The notes under the pieces: generated by a model
Database searches by the model: none
Told to the model about the DNA's origin: nothing
Seen by the model: the letters and a program-made list of their open reading frames with translations, nothing else
Translations under genes and position numbers: made by a program
Shown: positions 34,608 through 41,316 of the stretch, one piece after another
How the letters are laid out: the number at the start of each line of letters is the position of its first letter
How positions within the stretch are numbered: the stretch's first letter is position 1
From: Pseudomonas mandelii
Lineage (GTDB): Bacteria > Pseudomonadota > Gammaproteobacteria > Pseudomonadales > Pseudomonadaceae
DNA length: 45,695 bases
Direction: 5' to 3'
Assembly: GCF_024138395.1 (NCBI RefSeq)
Contig: NZ_JAMYDU010000035.1
Location: forward strand, 1-45,695

Positions 34608-36194
34608 ATGTCAGCGGTACAAGGCCATTGGCGCGAAGTATCTGAGCAAAAGTTACCGGCAGCAATAACTTCTGCAAACTATTTAAATGGCTCGATCAGA
34701 ACTTCCAGCCAGTTGATGATCATCGTCGAGCGCAAGGAAGACTGGGCCTCCTACTTTCCCAGCGAAGACATCGTCACCGCCCAGGAGTACCTCGAACAGA
34801 CCCGCGCCAACGAGCAGGGCAAACGGGTCCAGGTGATCAATCTGTGCCGCAGTTACAAGTATCTTGGGCACGGTTATTACTGCTCGCTGCTGGCCGAAGC
34901 GCGAGGGCACAAGGTTATCCCGTCGGTGCGGACCATCAGCGAACTGACTCGAAAATCCCTGTACGGTCTGGCCCTGGACGATCTGGATAAAACCCTGGAA
35001 AAGGCCCTCAGCAATCATCTTTACAGCGATACCGAAGGTTTTACCCTGACACTGTATTTCGGCAAGACTCCTATCGAGCCGTTGCAGGATCTGGCACGGC
35101 AGTTATTTGAAGTGTTTCCTTGTCCGATATTATTAGTTGAGTTTCGTCGAACTAACGGTTGGCACGTTGAAGGGGTAAAGTCCGGCGCCTTGCATAAGTT
35201 GCGTGAAGATCAGGAAGATCAGTTCGCTAATGCGCTGGACAGTTTCAGTCGCAAGATCTGGCGCATGCCGCGTTCCCGGCGTCTAGCCCGTTATGACTTG
35301 GCAATATTGCACGACCCGCAAGAAGCGCTACCGCCGTCCAACCCTAGGGCGCTGGAGAATTTCGTCCGGGTCGGCAAGACGTTAGGCATCGATGTCGAGC
35401 TGATCGAACGCAAGGACTACGCCCGAATCGCCGAATACGACGGGCTGCTGATCCGCGAGACGACGAGCGTCGACAACCACACCTACCGTTTCGCGAAAAA
35501 AGCCGAGAGCGAAGGTCTGGTGGTGATGGACGACCCGGCGTCGATCTTGCGCTGCACCAACAAGGTGTACCTGACCGACCTGCTCAAGAGCCACCAACTG
35601 GGCATGCCCGCCACTGAAATCCTCTACAAGGAACGACCGCAAGATTTTGAGCGGGTGGGCGAGCGTTTGGGGTTTCCACTGGTGCTGAAGATTCCCGACG
35701 GCTGCTTTTCCAGAGGCGTCATCAAGGTCGAAAGCCAGCAAGCCTTGCTCGAGGCGACTGCCGAGCTGTTTGAGCACTCGGTGTTGTTGCTCGCCCAGGA
35801 GTTTTTCTACACCGAGTACGACTGGCGCATTGGTGTGCTCAATCGCAAACCGATTTTTGCCTGCCAGTACTTCATGTCCAAGGGCCACTGGCAGATCTAC
35901 AACCACAAGGCCAAAGGCCAGGACATCAACGGCGAATGCCGCACCCTGGCGGTTCACGAAGCACCGCGAGCGGTGGTTGATCTGGCGGTGAAAACCGCAA
36001 ACCTCATCGGCGACGGCCTCTACGGCGTCGACCTCAAACAGTCCGGCGACAAAGTGGTGGTGATCGAAGTCAACGACAACCCGAACATGGACGCCGGCAT
36101 CGAAGACGCCTACTTGCAGGACGATCTGTATTCGTTAGTGCTGGAAGAATTCGTCCGCCGGCTCGAACTGAAGCGTCGCGGTCAAGCCTGGTGA
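34608..36194 (+). CDS. RimK-like ATP-grasp ligase with RLAN N-terminal domain
   Basis: A 528-residue ligase. The N-terminal ~190 residues match the RLAN (RimK-like ATP-grasp N-terminal) type: QLMIIVERKEDWASYFPSED near 34, VINLCRSYKYLGHGYYCSLL near 77. The RimK-like part follows from about 225: pre-ATP-grasp domain, then ATP-grasp with LVLKIPDGCFSRGVIKV near 362, LLAQEFFYTEYDWRIGVLN near 400 and the Mg site VVIEVNDNPNMDAG near 482. It would join an amino acid, likely glutamate-like, to an amine by an acyl-phosphate route. ATG 34608 lies at the start of homology. Functional link to the divergent GNAT-C39 gene is inferred. Confidence 0.85.
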   Translation: MSAVQGHWREVSEQKLPAAITSANYLNGSIRTSSQLMIIVERKEDWASYFPSEDIVTAQEYLEQTRANEQGKRVQVINLCRSYKYLGHGYYCSLLAEARGHKVIPSVRTISELTRKSLYGLALDDLDKTLEKALSNHLYSDTEGFTLTLYFGKTPIEPLQDLARQLFEVFPCPILLVEFRRTNGWHVEGVKSGALHKLREDQEDQFANALDSFSRKIWRMPRSRRLARYDLAILHDPQEALPPSNPRALENFVRVGKTLGIDVELIERKDYARIAEYDGLLIRETTSVDNHTYRFAKKAESEGLVVMDDPASILRCTNKVYLTDLLKSHQLGMPATEILYKERPQDFERVGERLGFPLVLKIPDGCFSRGVIKVESQQALLEATAELFEHSVLLLAQEFFYTEYDWRIGVLNRKPIFACQYFMSKGHWQIYNHKAKGQDINGECRTLAVHEAPRAVVDLAVKTANLIGDGLYGVDLKQSGDKVVVIEVNDNPNMDAGIEDAYLQDDLYSLVLEEFVRRLELKRRGQAW

Positions 36195-36214
36195 GTCGCC
36201 GTTGGCACGCGTCA

Positions 36215-36318
36215 GATCGCCTTCGCGAGCAAGCCCGCACACACATTTAATCTCGGGTGTTCACAAATTATGTGTTCACAGAAGATCATGTGGGAGCGGG
36301 CTTGCTCGCGAAGGCGAT
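36215..36318. repeat. REP-A variant inverted pair
   Basis: The CTTCGCGAGCAAGCCCGC subtype on the left (36215-36244) and GTGGGAGCGGGCTTGCTCGC on the right (36290-36318). The G-to-A change in the core is matched on the other arm. It lies between the convergent rimK-like and DUF2834 genes. Confidence 0.88.
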
Positions 36319-36342
36319 ATCAATAGCACAACAACTCCTGAA

Positions 36343-36678
36343 TCAGGCCTCTTGTGCTTCCTCGCCAGAGTTTTTCCGTTCCTGAAGACCCCGCACCACC
36401 AGATACAACAACGGCCCGACAGACACAAAAATCGCCGTCACCAACAGATAGGGAACCACCGACAAACCCGACTGCCCACGCTTGCGCGCATCCTTGTACA
36501 TCCAGATACCGGCAAGCGTCGCCAACAGGTACAAATCGATCACCACCTGCGCGGTATCGGGCCGCGACATCAGGCTGATGCCGAAGTCGAGCAACGACTG
36601 CTCTGCGTGCAGCATCACCGAAACGGTGTAACCGGCGAAGGCGATCAGGGCAATGAGGGGCAGGGCGACAGAGTTCAT
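36343..36678 (-). CDS. Small membrane protein, DUF2834-like
   Basis: A 111-residue protein with three hydrophobic segments, about 3-23, 45-63 and 73-94. The mid-region DLYLLATLAGIWMYKDARKR is typical of DUF2834 small membrane proteins. The C-terminal tail is charged (RGLQERKNSGEEAQEA). Function unknown. ATG at 36678 with GGAAACC upstream. It is divergent from the leader peptide of ilvA, 98 bases apart. Confidence 0.75.
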   Translation of the reverse strand: MNSVALPLIALIAFAGYTVSVMLHAEQSLLDFGISLMSRPDTAQVVIDLYLLATLAGIWMYKDARKRGQSGLSVVPYLLVTAIFVSVGPLLYLVVRGLQERKNSGEEAQEA

Positions 36679-36741
36679 GGTTTCCTTCCTTGGGACAATG
36701 AGCAGAATCGCCAGCCTACAGCGGTCGTTGAAAATTGGCTA

Positions 36742-36776
36742 TTGACTTGCCATCAGCGTCCGGCTAATTTCCAGCC
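36742..36776 (+). promoter_or_regulatory. Candidate promoter of the ilvA leader
   Basis: TTGACT (36742-36747), a 17-base spacer, then TAATTT (36765-36770). The -35 is good and the -10 is weak. The predicted start would be at or next to A36777, the first base of the leader ORF, so the leader may be leaderless; this fits the lack of any ribosome site there. Confidence 0.4.
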
Positions 36777-36842
36777 ATGACTTCCACCGTATTGCGCTGC
36801 CAGCCAAGCATTATTACCGCCATTCCTTATCTGGCGGGCTAG
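36777..36842 (+). CDS. Candidate ilvA leader peptide (Ile/Thr/Val/Leu-rich, 21 residues)
   Basis: A short ORF of 21 codons plus TAG. About half the residues are Thr, Ile, Val or Leu, and codons 12-16 read Ile-Ile-Thr-Ala-Ile. An intrinsic terminator follows 18 bases after the stop, and the next gene on this strand is threonine dehydratase, the first enzyme of isoleucine synthesis. Codon content, size, terminator and target fit a classical attenuation leader peptide. No Shine-Dalgarno is seen. It was found by reading the sequence and is too short for usual gene callers. Confidence 0.6.
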   Translation: MTSTVLRCQPSIITAIPYLAG

Positions 36843-36885
36843 CTCATGACTGCAGCACCCAACCCGCCCTAGAGGCGGGTTTTTA
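36799..36885 (+). promoter_or_regulatory. Candidate transcription attenuator of ilvA
   Basis: Four regions can pair in the usual alternatives. Region 1 is GCCAGCC (36799-36805) in the leader ORF; region 2 is GGCGGGC (36833-36839) at its end; region 3 is CCCGCC (36863-36868); region 4 is GGCGGG (36874-36879). 1:2 pairs with one mismatch, 2:3 pairs over six GC pairs, 3:4 is the terminator. A ribosome stalled at the Ile codons (36810-36824) covers region 1 and frees 2 to pair with 3, allowing read-through; one at the stop codon covers region 2 and lets 3:4 form. Confidence 0.55.
36861..36884 (+). terminator. Intrinsic terminator in the ilvA leader
   Basis: AACCCGCC (36861-36868) / GGCGGGTT (36874-36881), loop CTAGA, then a T-run. 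It lies 155 bases upstream of the ilvA start, in the same direction, so it must be bypassed if the leader promoter drives ilvA. Confidence 0.85.
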
Positions 36886-36931
36886 CTTTCTGTCTCTTGG
36901 GTTCTGAGCTTACCGGGCACATGCAACCCGC

Positions 36932-37001
36932 GTAGGAGCTGCCGCAGGCTGCGATCTTTTGATCTTCAAAAGCAAAGATCGCAGCCTGCGGCAGCTCCTA
37001 C
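36932..37001. repeat. REP-C long palindrome upstream of ilvA
   Basis: GTAGGAGCTGCCGCAGGC at the left, its inverted copy at the right; arms extend about 30 bases each, down to GATCTTT, with a short centre. It lies between the leader terminator and the ilvA ribosome site, so it is inside the presumed ilvA leader RNA and would form a very stable hairpin. Confidence 0.9.
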
Positions 37002-37039
37002 ACCGACCGCATAAACCGGATACCGTAAAGGAGACGACC

Positions 37040-38053
37040 ATGAGCAGCACCCCCGCCCAGCAGAGCTTGCTTGAGCACTACGTGAAAAAAATCCTCGCCG
37101 CGCCGGTTTACGAACTCGCCGTGCGCACGCCGTTGCAAGCGGCTCCGGCCTTGTCCGAGGCGTTGGGCAATCAGATCCTGCTCAAGCGCGAAGACTTGCA
37201 ACCGACGTTTTCCTTCAAGATTCGTGGCGCCTACAACAAACTGGTGAACCTGAACGACGAACAGAAGGCCCGTGGCGTGATCACCGCCTCGGCGGGCAAT
37301 CATGCCCAAGGCGTAGCGTTGGCGGCCCGGGAGTTGGGGATTGCCGCCACCATTGTCATGCCCTGCACGACACCGGAATTGAAAGTACTCGGGGTTCGCA
37401 GCCGGGGTGCCGATGCGGTGTTGCACGGCGAGAGTTTTCCGTTTGCCCTGGAATATGCGCTGAACCTCGCACGGACAACCGGTCGCACCTTTGTCTCGCC
37501 CTTCGACGACCCGGACGTGATCGCGGGGCAGGGCACCGTCGCCATGGAAATCCTCCGCCAACACCAAGGGCCGCTGGACGCGATCTTCGTTCCGGTGGGC
37601 GGCGGTGGCTTGATCGCCGGTATCGCCGCGTATGTCAAATACCTGCGTCCTGAAGTCCGCATCATCGGCGTTGAATCGGAACACTCCGCTTGTTTACAGG
37701 CTGCATTGCAGGCTGGCGAACGGGTCGTGCTGCCAACCGTCGGCACCTTCGCCGATGGCGTGGCTGTCGCTGAAATCGGCGCTCATGGTTTTGAGGTCTG
37801 CCGGTTTTGCGTCGATGAGGTCATGACCGTCAGCAACGACGAACTCTGCGCCGCCATCAAGAATATCTACGACGATACCCGCTCGATCACCGAACCTTCG
37901 GGCGCCTTGGCCGTGGCCGGGATCAAGCAATACGTGGCACGCACCGGTGCCAGGGGGCGGACCCTGGTGGCCATCGACTCCGGCGCGAACATCAATTTCG
38001 ACAGTTTGCGGCATGTGGCCGAGCGTGCCGCGTTGAGCGGCGTGTCGGCGTGA
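37040..38053 (+). CDS. ilvA: Threonine ammonia-lyase (threonine dehydratase), short form
   Basis: A 337-residue PLP enzyme that deaminates L-threonine to 2-oxobutanoate, the entry into isoleucine synthesis. The Schiff-base Lys is in FSFKIRGAYNK near residue 58, SAGNHAQGVAL near 84 binds the substrate carboxylate, and the phosphate-binding loop PVGGGGLIAGI is near 186. The C-terminal ACT-like regulatory domain of the ~500-residue biosynthetic enzyme is absent, so feedback inhibition by Ile may be lacking. AAAGGAGACG precedes ATG 37040. A catabolic role is possible, but the leader peptide upstream argues for biosynthesis. Confidence 0.9.
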   Translation: MSSTPAQQSLLEHYVKKILAAPVYELAVRTPLQAAPALSEALGNQILLKREDLQPTFSFKIRGAYNKLVNLNDEQKARGVITASAGNHAQGVALAARELGIAATIVMPCTTPELKVLGVRSRGADAVLHGESFPFALEYALNLARTTGRTFVSPFDDPDVIAGQGTVAMEILRQHQGPLDAIFVPVGGGGLIAGIAAYVKYLRPEVRIIGVESEHSACLQAALQAGERVVLPTVGTFADGVAVAEIGAHGFEVCRFCVDEVMTVSNDELCAAIKNIYDDTRSITEPSGALAVAGIKQYVARTGARGRTLVAIDSGANINFDSLRHVAERAALSGVSA

Positions 38054-38065
38054 GGGCTGGGCCGG

Positions 38066-38548
38066 TTATTCCTGAACGGCTTTCTCGACATGGCTCGACG
38101 CCGACCAGATCCGGTAGCGCACTTCGACGTCCTTGGGCACGTAGAGCACGATCGGCAGCTTGCTGTTGTAACGCAGCCTGAAACCGTCACCGACAACCGG
38201 CACGAAGTCCTTTTTGCTCTTGCCGCCCGGGCACGCCATCCGCGTACTCATTGGGCCGATGACGTTTTCCAGCCGGTAATACGGGTAACCCCACCCTTCA
38301 AGGTTCTTTTCCTCAAGCATGCCGCCCAGGCGCTGACGGTTGCAGTCGACGGTCAGGGTCTTGCCGGCCAGAATCTCGATTTCATAACCCTCTTCCTGTT
38401 GGTGCGGGGTGAGATGAATGACCTGGCGGGTAAAGCCGCTCTCAGGCTTGGGATACGGCGCGACGTCTTCCAGGGTTGCGGCGTGGGCTACGGACGACAA
38501 AACGGCAATTATCAGCCCGACGGTCCTGTTAAGCGGCAAAGCACCCAT
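38066..38548 (-). CDS. eco: Ecotin, periplasmic serine-protease inhibitor
   Basis: A 160-residue precursor of ecotin, a dimeric inhibitor of trypsin-like proteases and neutrophil elastase in the periplasm. Signal peptide about 1-22 (GLIIAVLSSVAHAA). Family motifs: LEDVAPYPKPESGFTRQVIH near 24-43, VDCNRQRLGGMLEEKNLEGW near 68-87, and the P1 reactive loop PMSTRMACPGG near 100, with Met as P1 candidate. Two Cys near 70 and 107 form the conserved disulfide. Strong AGGAGG site before ATG 38548. It is convergent with ilvA, 12 bases apart. Confidence 0.93.
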   Translation of the reverse strand: MGALPLNRTVGLIIAVLSSVAHAATLEDVAPYPKPESGFTRQVIHLTPHQQEEGYEIEILAGKTLTVDCNRQRLGGMLEEKNLEGWGYPYYRLENVIGPMSTRMACPGGKSKKDFVPVVGDGFRLRYNSKLPIVLYVPKDVEVRYRIWSASSHVEKAVQE

Positions 38549-38938
38549 AATGCCTCCTTGCGTGTGTGTGGGGTCAGCGGATACTGAATGAATGGGCCGT
38601 ATTCTCACTGCCGTCCTCACCCAATGCAAACCCGCCATCGGGGTGTTTGCAAAATGCAGGCCTTGAAACAGCCCTTTCTTGCATTTTGCATGACGCGATG
38701 TATTGCCATTTCTCCCAAATCCTTGATTTGCCGACGAGGCGCAGAGCGAAATCTCGGGCATGTTTTATGCTAAAGCTGTCTTGAGCTGGCCACGATCCTT
38801 ACTGAGTCAGCGCTGAAACAAGAAGACGGTTGGGACGCTGAAACAATGAGGTTCCCCAAGGAAGAAATACAACGGGCGATTCGAGCTCCGACCGACATTG
38901 ATTTTTGATTGGCAATCTCACAAACCGAGAGGGTGGCC
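38549..38938. promoter_or_regulatory. Divergent region eco / DUF1652 gene with paired TGCA-N3-TGCA sites
   Basis: 390 bases without a gene. TGCAAAATGCA (38648-38658) and TGCATTTTGCA (38680-38690) are exact reverse complements, and each is itself a TGCA-N3-TGCA palindrome. The centres are 32 bases apart, about three helical turns, which fits a dimer-of-dimers repressor or a looped operator. The sites lie 100 bases from the eco start. The rest shows no recognised motif; a GAGGGTGG ribosome site precedes 38939. Confidence 0.45.
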
Positions 38939-39208
38939 ATGTTTCTTTCTGCCTTGGAACTACGCAATATCGTTGAAAGCAGTTTTCTCCCGAAACGCTG
39001 CCAATGCACGCTGTCGCCGGACCTGTCGATGACCGTCAAGGTGTATTCAGACGTCGAGACTGACCATCTCGACCTGTGCGTCACCGGCATAGATGCTCAA
39101 CGCCTCAATGGATGTAGGGAGATCAACAATCTGATCGCCGAGTTACGCACCGACCTTGAGCACAACCGGCATAGCCAGCTGTTGCACCCGACGTCAAAAG
39201 CCCATTAA
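38939..39208 (+). CDS. DUF1652 family protein
   Basis: An 89-residue protein typical of the Pseudomonas DUF1652 family: starts FLSALELRNIVESSFLPKRC, then CTLSPDLSMTVKVYSDVE and a conserved C-terminal EINNLIAELRTDLEHN. It is predicted to be alpha/beta and cytoplasmic. Function unknown; members are abundant paralogues in fluorescent pseudomonads. ATG 38939 is chosen because GAGGGTGG lies just upstream. Confidence 0.85.
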   Translation: MFLSALELRNIVESSFLPKRCQCTLSPDLSMTVKVYSDVETDHLDLCVTGIDAQRLNGCREINNLIAELRTDLEHNRHSQLLHPTSKAH

Positions 39209-39322
39209 CCGGCCGTTTCACCCAGTTCGACCAACACACGCCGGGTCTGGATAAACCCCAGGCCCAGTGCCAACTCCACCAGTATCGCCAGCAAAATACC
39301 CGGCCCGGCATGACTTTCGGCA

Positions 39323-39360
39323 GTGAGGGAGACGCCGAAGCATAGCGTCGGCCCCCTCAC
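39323..39360. terminator. Composite hairpin between convergent small genes
   Basis: GTGAGGG (39323-39329) / CCCTCAC (39354-39360) outside, GACGC (39331-39335) / GCGTC (39345-39349) inside. No T-run follows on either strand, so it may be an mRNA-end stabiliser. It lies between DUF1652 and the convergent DUF2790 gene. The flanking 39209-39322 shows no supported gene. Confidence 0.4.
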
Positions 39361-39395
39361 AGGCCTACCGCCCAGTGCCGAATCAGAACCTTCTG

Positions 39396-39665
39396 TCAGT
39401 TCTGATAATTGCACGCGTCAGAAAATTTTTGGTAGGTGATTTCCGCAGGCTTGCCCGAGACGCTATCGATGTATTTCATGTTGGCCGTGACCACTTTGCA
39501 GTCCAGCGTCGACGGCTCGGTCATGGAAATCACCTTGCCCACATGCAGCGGCATGCCGTAGCGATAGGGCACGGCCTGGGACGACGGCGTCTCGTTGGCC
39601 TGAGCGAAACCTGCGAACGCGGTGCAGGCGAGGGCGGTGGTTATCAGTAGTGTTTGCATGTTCAT
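39396..39665 (-). CDS. DUF2790 exported small protein
   Basis: An 89-residue precursor. Signal peptide about 1-23 (TTALACTAFAGFAQA). The mature core VPYRYGMPLHVGKVISMTEP and TLDCKVVTANMKYIDSVSGK is typical of DUF2790, a Pseudomonas family of small periplasmic proteins. Two Cys may form a disulfide. GGAGACC lies before ATG 39665; an ATG two codons later is also possible. In other pseudomonads members often respond to metal stress (copper), which is remembered, not visible here. Confidence 0.85.
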   Translation of the reverse strand: MNMQTLLITTALACTAFAGFAQANETPSSQAVPYRYGMPLHVGKVISMTEPSTLDCKVVTANMKYIDSVSGKPAEITYQKFSDACNYQN

Positions 39666-40038
39666 GGTGGGTCTCCAGTGCAGAGGGACGTCAGTTCGAC
39701 TGAAGAACGTCGAACCTGCCGCACTGGGCGTCAGACGGGGCTGAGGGCGTGCGGTCCAGTAAAGCTTTGGACCGTGGGGTTAAGCGATGGTTAACCCGGT
39801 TGCATGCCGCCTGTCGTGAGGAGTTTCTGACAGAGGTTTCATGTAGGTAAAAAAACTGAGGGAGCTTCGGCTCGTTCCTACACGCTTGGATGCCTTGTCG
39901 TCTTTCGGCGCTTGACTTGTAGCGATTACTGTTTGGCATCGCTGCAAAATCAGCGAACAGGTTTGGTCACCTGATAACAACGCACATATGTGCCATCATT
40001 CGCCCTGCGGACATCTTTGTCCTCGCAGTGCGTTCTAT
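39666..40038. other. Gene-free stretch between DUF2790 and the structured leader
   Basis: About 370 bases with no supported gene. GGGGTTAAGCGATGGTTAACCC (around 39776-39797) is an inverted repeat. TTGACT around 39913 could be a -35 for the leader RNA. The rest is unremarkable. Confidence 0.3.
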
Positions 40039-40113
40039 GGCGGCTGTGTGCGGGACGCCTTCGGGCGAGCCGGTTGGTTGTTATCGGTTGACCAAGCCTG
40101 TACACAGTCCGCC
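40039..40113 (+). ncRNA. Structured leader RNA, three-way junction
   Basis: P1 is GGCGG-CUGUGUG (40039-40050) with UACACAG-(U)-CCGCC (40101-40113): 12 pairs, one bulge. P2 is CGCC-UUCG-GGCG (40056-40067), a perfect UUCG tetraloop hairpin. P3 is GGUUGGU (40072-40078) with ACCAA-(G)-CC (40091-40098). All three close together as a three-way junction. It ends 54 bases before the small ORF at 40168. I recall similar leaders ahead of other small Pseudomonas genes, which makes a recurrent cis-regulatory RNA likely, but I cannot verify that here. Confidence 0.55.
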
Positions 40114-40167
40114 TCCATCGTTTGGTCACGGTGCTGGCGGTTACTTACAAACAATCGAGTAATCACT

Positions 40168-40464
40168 ATGCAAACTTTAGATCCGTTTCCAGATCGTTAT
40201 CGTTCAATTAAAAGCAGCATTACCGACTCAAATCCCTTGGTGATCGACACAGAAGCCAATCCCCAAGATATTCTCGAAGCCGCGTTGCAGCGCATCCGAG
40301 CCTCCAGCCAGTTACTTGAAACGCTCCACTGCCTATGCTTCAAGCATGGCGATGTTCAGGACATTCCGCACATTACCCATGCGCTTTATCTGCTGACTCA
40401 GGATGGTTGCGATCTGTTGACGGTTGCTCAGCAGCGGATGATGGGGTGGAAAGCGCCGATCTGA
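40168..40464 (+). CDS. Small Pseudomonas-type hypothetical protein
   Basis: A 98-residue cytoplasmic protein, not assigned by me to a family with certainty; the layout resembles the small DUF3077/DUF6124-type proteins of pseudomonads. It is helix-rich from about residue 35: PQDILEAALQRIRASSQLLE, then ITHALYLLTQDGCDLLTVAQ and a C-terminal QRMMGWK. Ribosome site weak (GAGTAATC). The frame stays open upstream through the leader, but the ATG at 40168 fits the start of ordered sequence. A decayed copy of its 3' part lies 750 bases downstream at 41131-41202. Confidence 0.65.
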   Translation: MQTLDPFPDRYRSIKSSITDSNPLVIDTEANPQDILEAALQRIRASSQLLETLHCLCFKHGDVQDIPHITHALYLLTQDGCDLLTVAQQRMMGWKAPI

Positions 40465-40482
40465 CGCTGCACCTTCAAAAAC

Positions 40483-40509
40483 AAGCCTGCCTCCTGTGGG
40501 GTAGGCTTT
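40483..40509 (+). terminator. Intrinsic-terminator-like hairpin
   Basis: AAGCCTGCC / GGTAGGCTT with one G-T pair and an eight-base loop, 19 bases after the stop at 40464. The downstream T-run is only three bases on this strand; A-runs on the left make it also usable by the convergent frameshifted gene. Confidence 0.6.
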
Positions 40510-40548
40510 GAAGCTAGATATCCGACGGCAGTCGATGGGATGAAACGT

Positions 40549-41081
40549 TCATTTCAGGCGTAAAACCTTGAACCCATGGGTGTCTGGCCGAACATCAACA
40601 CTACCTGCCTCCTCTGATTGCCCTTTTCCTGCGAAATAGTCATAGACCAGAAATTTTCCAGAGACCTCGTTCCCGATATTTGGAATCACCAGCCGCATTT
40701 GCTCTTGCCCACGATAAAGACAGCGGGGCAGGGACTTCTCTGCAAAATCGATTCGTTCGATGGAATGACTGAGAGGGTTTTGCGTAAAACAACACCTTTC
40801 AAATATGGCGAGCCATAGTTGAGCGCAAATATCAAACTGGAGGGGGCGCACTTCGCCATGATCACTACCCCGAAAAAATCAGTGTCGGGCATATCGGTGA
40901 ACGCGGGCTGTGTCTTTTTGTCGAGATTCACAAATAGACGTTTACCGTCTGCAGATAATTCAGCTACCAATGATGCCCGTGTTCCGTCCGACAAAAGACA
41001 GCTAATAATTGGCTTGGGCGATTGTGCAAAAACAGGGCTGGTTGCAAGTAGGACTACTATGCCCAAATGAATGAATTTCAT
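40549..41081 (-). pseudogene. Frameshifted gene for an exported hypothetical protein
   Basis: Two overlapping minus-strand frames join into one protein of about 177 residues. Frame 1 from ATG 41081 (AGGA seven bases upstream) gives a signal peptide (GIVVLLATSPVFA) and runs to about KGVVLRKT. The continuation NPLSHSIERIDFAEKSLPRC to ...VRPDTHGFKVLRLK is in a second frame and stops at 40549. The switch lies at the AAAACCC run (plus 40775-40781) and needs one missing base. Either a real 1-base deletion, a sequencing error or recoding; no canonical slippery heptamer is present. Function unknown. Confidence 0.65.
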
Positions 41082-41130
41082 TTCATTCCTAATATTTGCA
41101 TTGAGCTGGGGCGGGCCGAACTTTGCTCAA

Positions 41131-41202
41131 GCGCTTTATTTGTTGGCTCTGTTGCAGGTTGCGCAGCAGCGGATGATGGGCTGGAAAGTGCCTGTTTATC
41201 GC
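41131..41202 (+). pseudogene. Partial duplicate of the 40168-40464 gene (3' end)
   Basis: Translates as ALYLLALLQVAQQRMMGWKV, against ALYLLTQDGCDLLTVAQQRM in the intact gene followed by MGWKAP. DNA identity is clear and the difference is an in-frame loss of five codons. The 5' part and the structured leader are missing. It reads open to 41253, but with an unrelated tail, so it is best called a remnant. Confidence 0.6.
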
Positions 41203-41213
41203 CAGATATTTAC

Positions 41214-41248
41214 AAACAAACCAGCGACAGTGAGCCGCTGGTTTGTTT
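41214..41248. terminator. Strong bidirectional intrinsic terminator
   Basis: A 13-base perfect stem, AAACAAACCAGCG (41214-41226) / CGCTGGTTTGTTT (41236-41248), with a nine-base loop. It lies 69 bases past the end of the vgrG operon on the minus strand and just after the remnant on the plus strand. Confidence 0.85.
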
Positions 41249-41316
41249 ATTAAAAAGTGTTATCTCATTAGACTTGTGTGGGCGATGTGGGGGCGCGTCT
41301 GTATCTGAATCATTTA

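Noticed and set aside
39205..39414. A 69-residue minus-strand frame with a hydrophobic stretch (ILLAILVELALGLGFIQTRR)
   Set aside because: No ribosome site, it starts inside the DUF2790 gene and spans the hairpin at 39323-39360; probably chance.
39988..40167. An N-terminal extension of the 40168 gene through the structured leader
   Set aside because: The frame is open but the leader's strong hairpins and lack of a ribosome site before 39988 argue for untranslated RNA.
41071..41253. A 60-residue plus-strand gene containing the QRMMGWK fragment
   Set aside because: Its 5' part overlaps the frameshifted gene on the other strand and has no ribosome site; better explained as a duplicated remnant.
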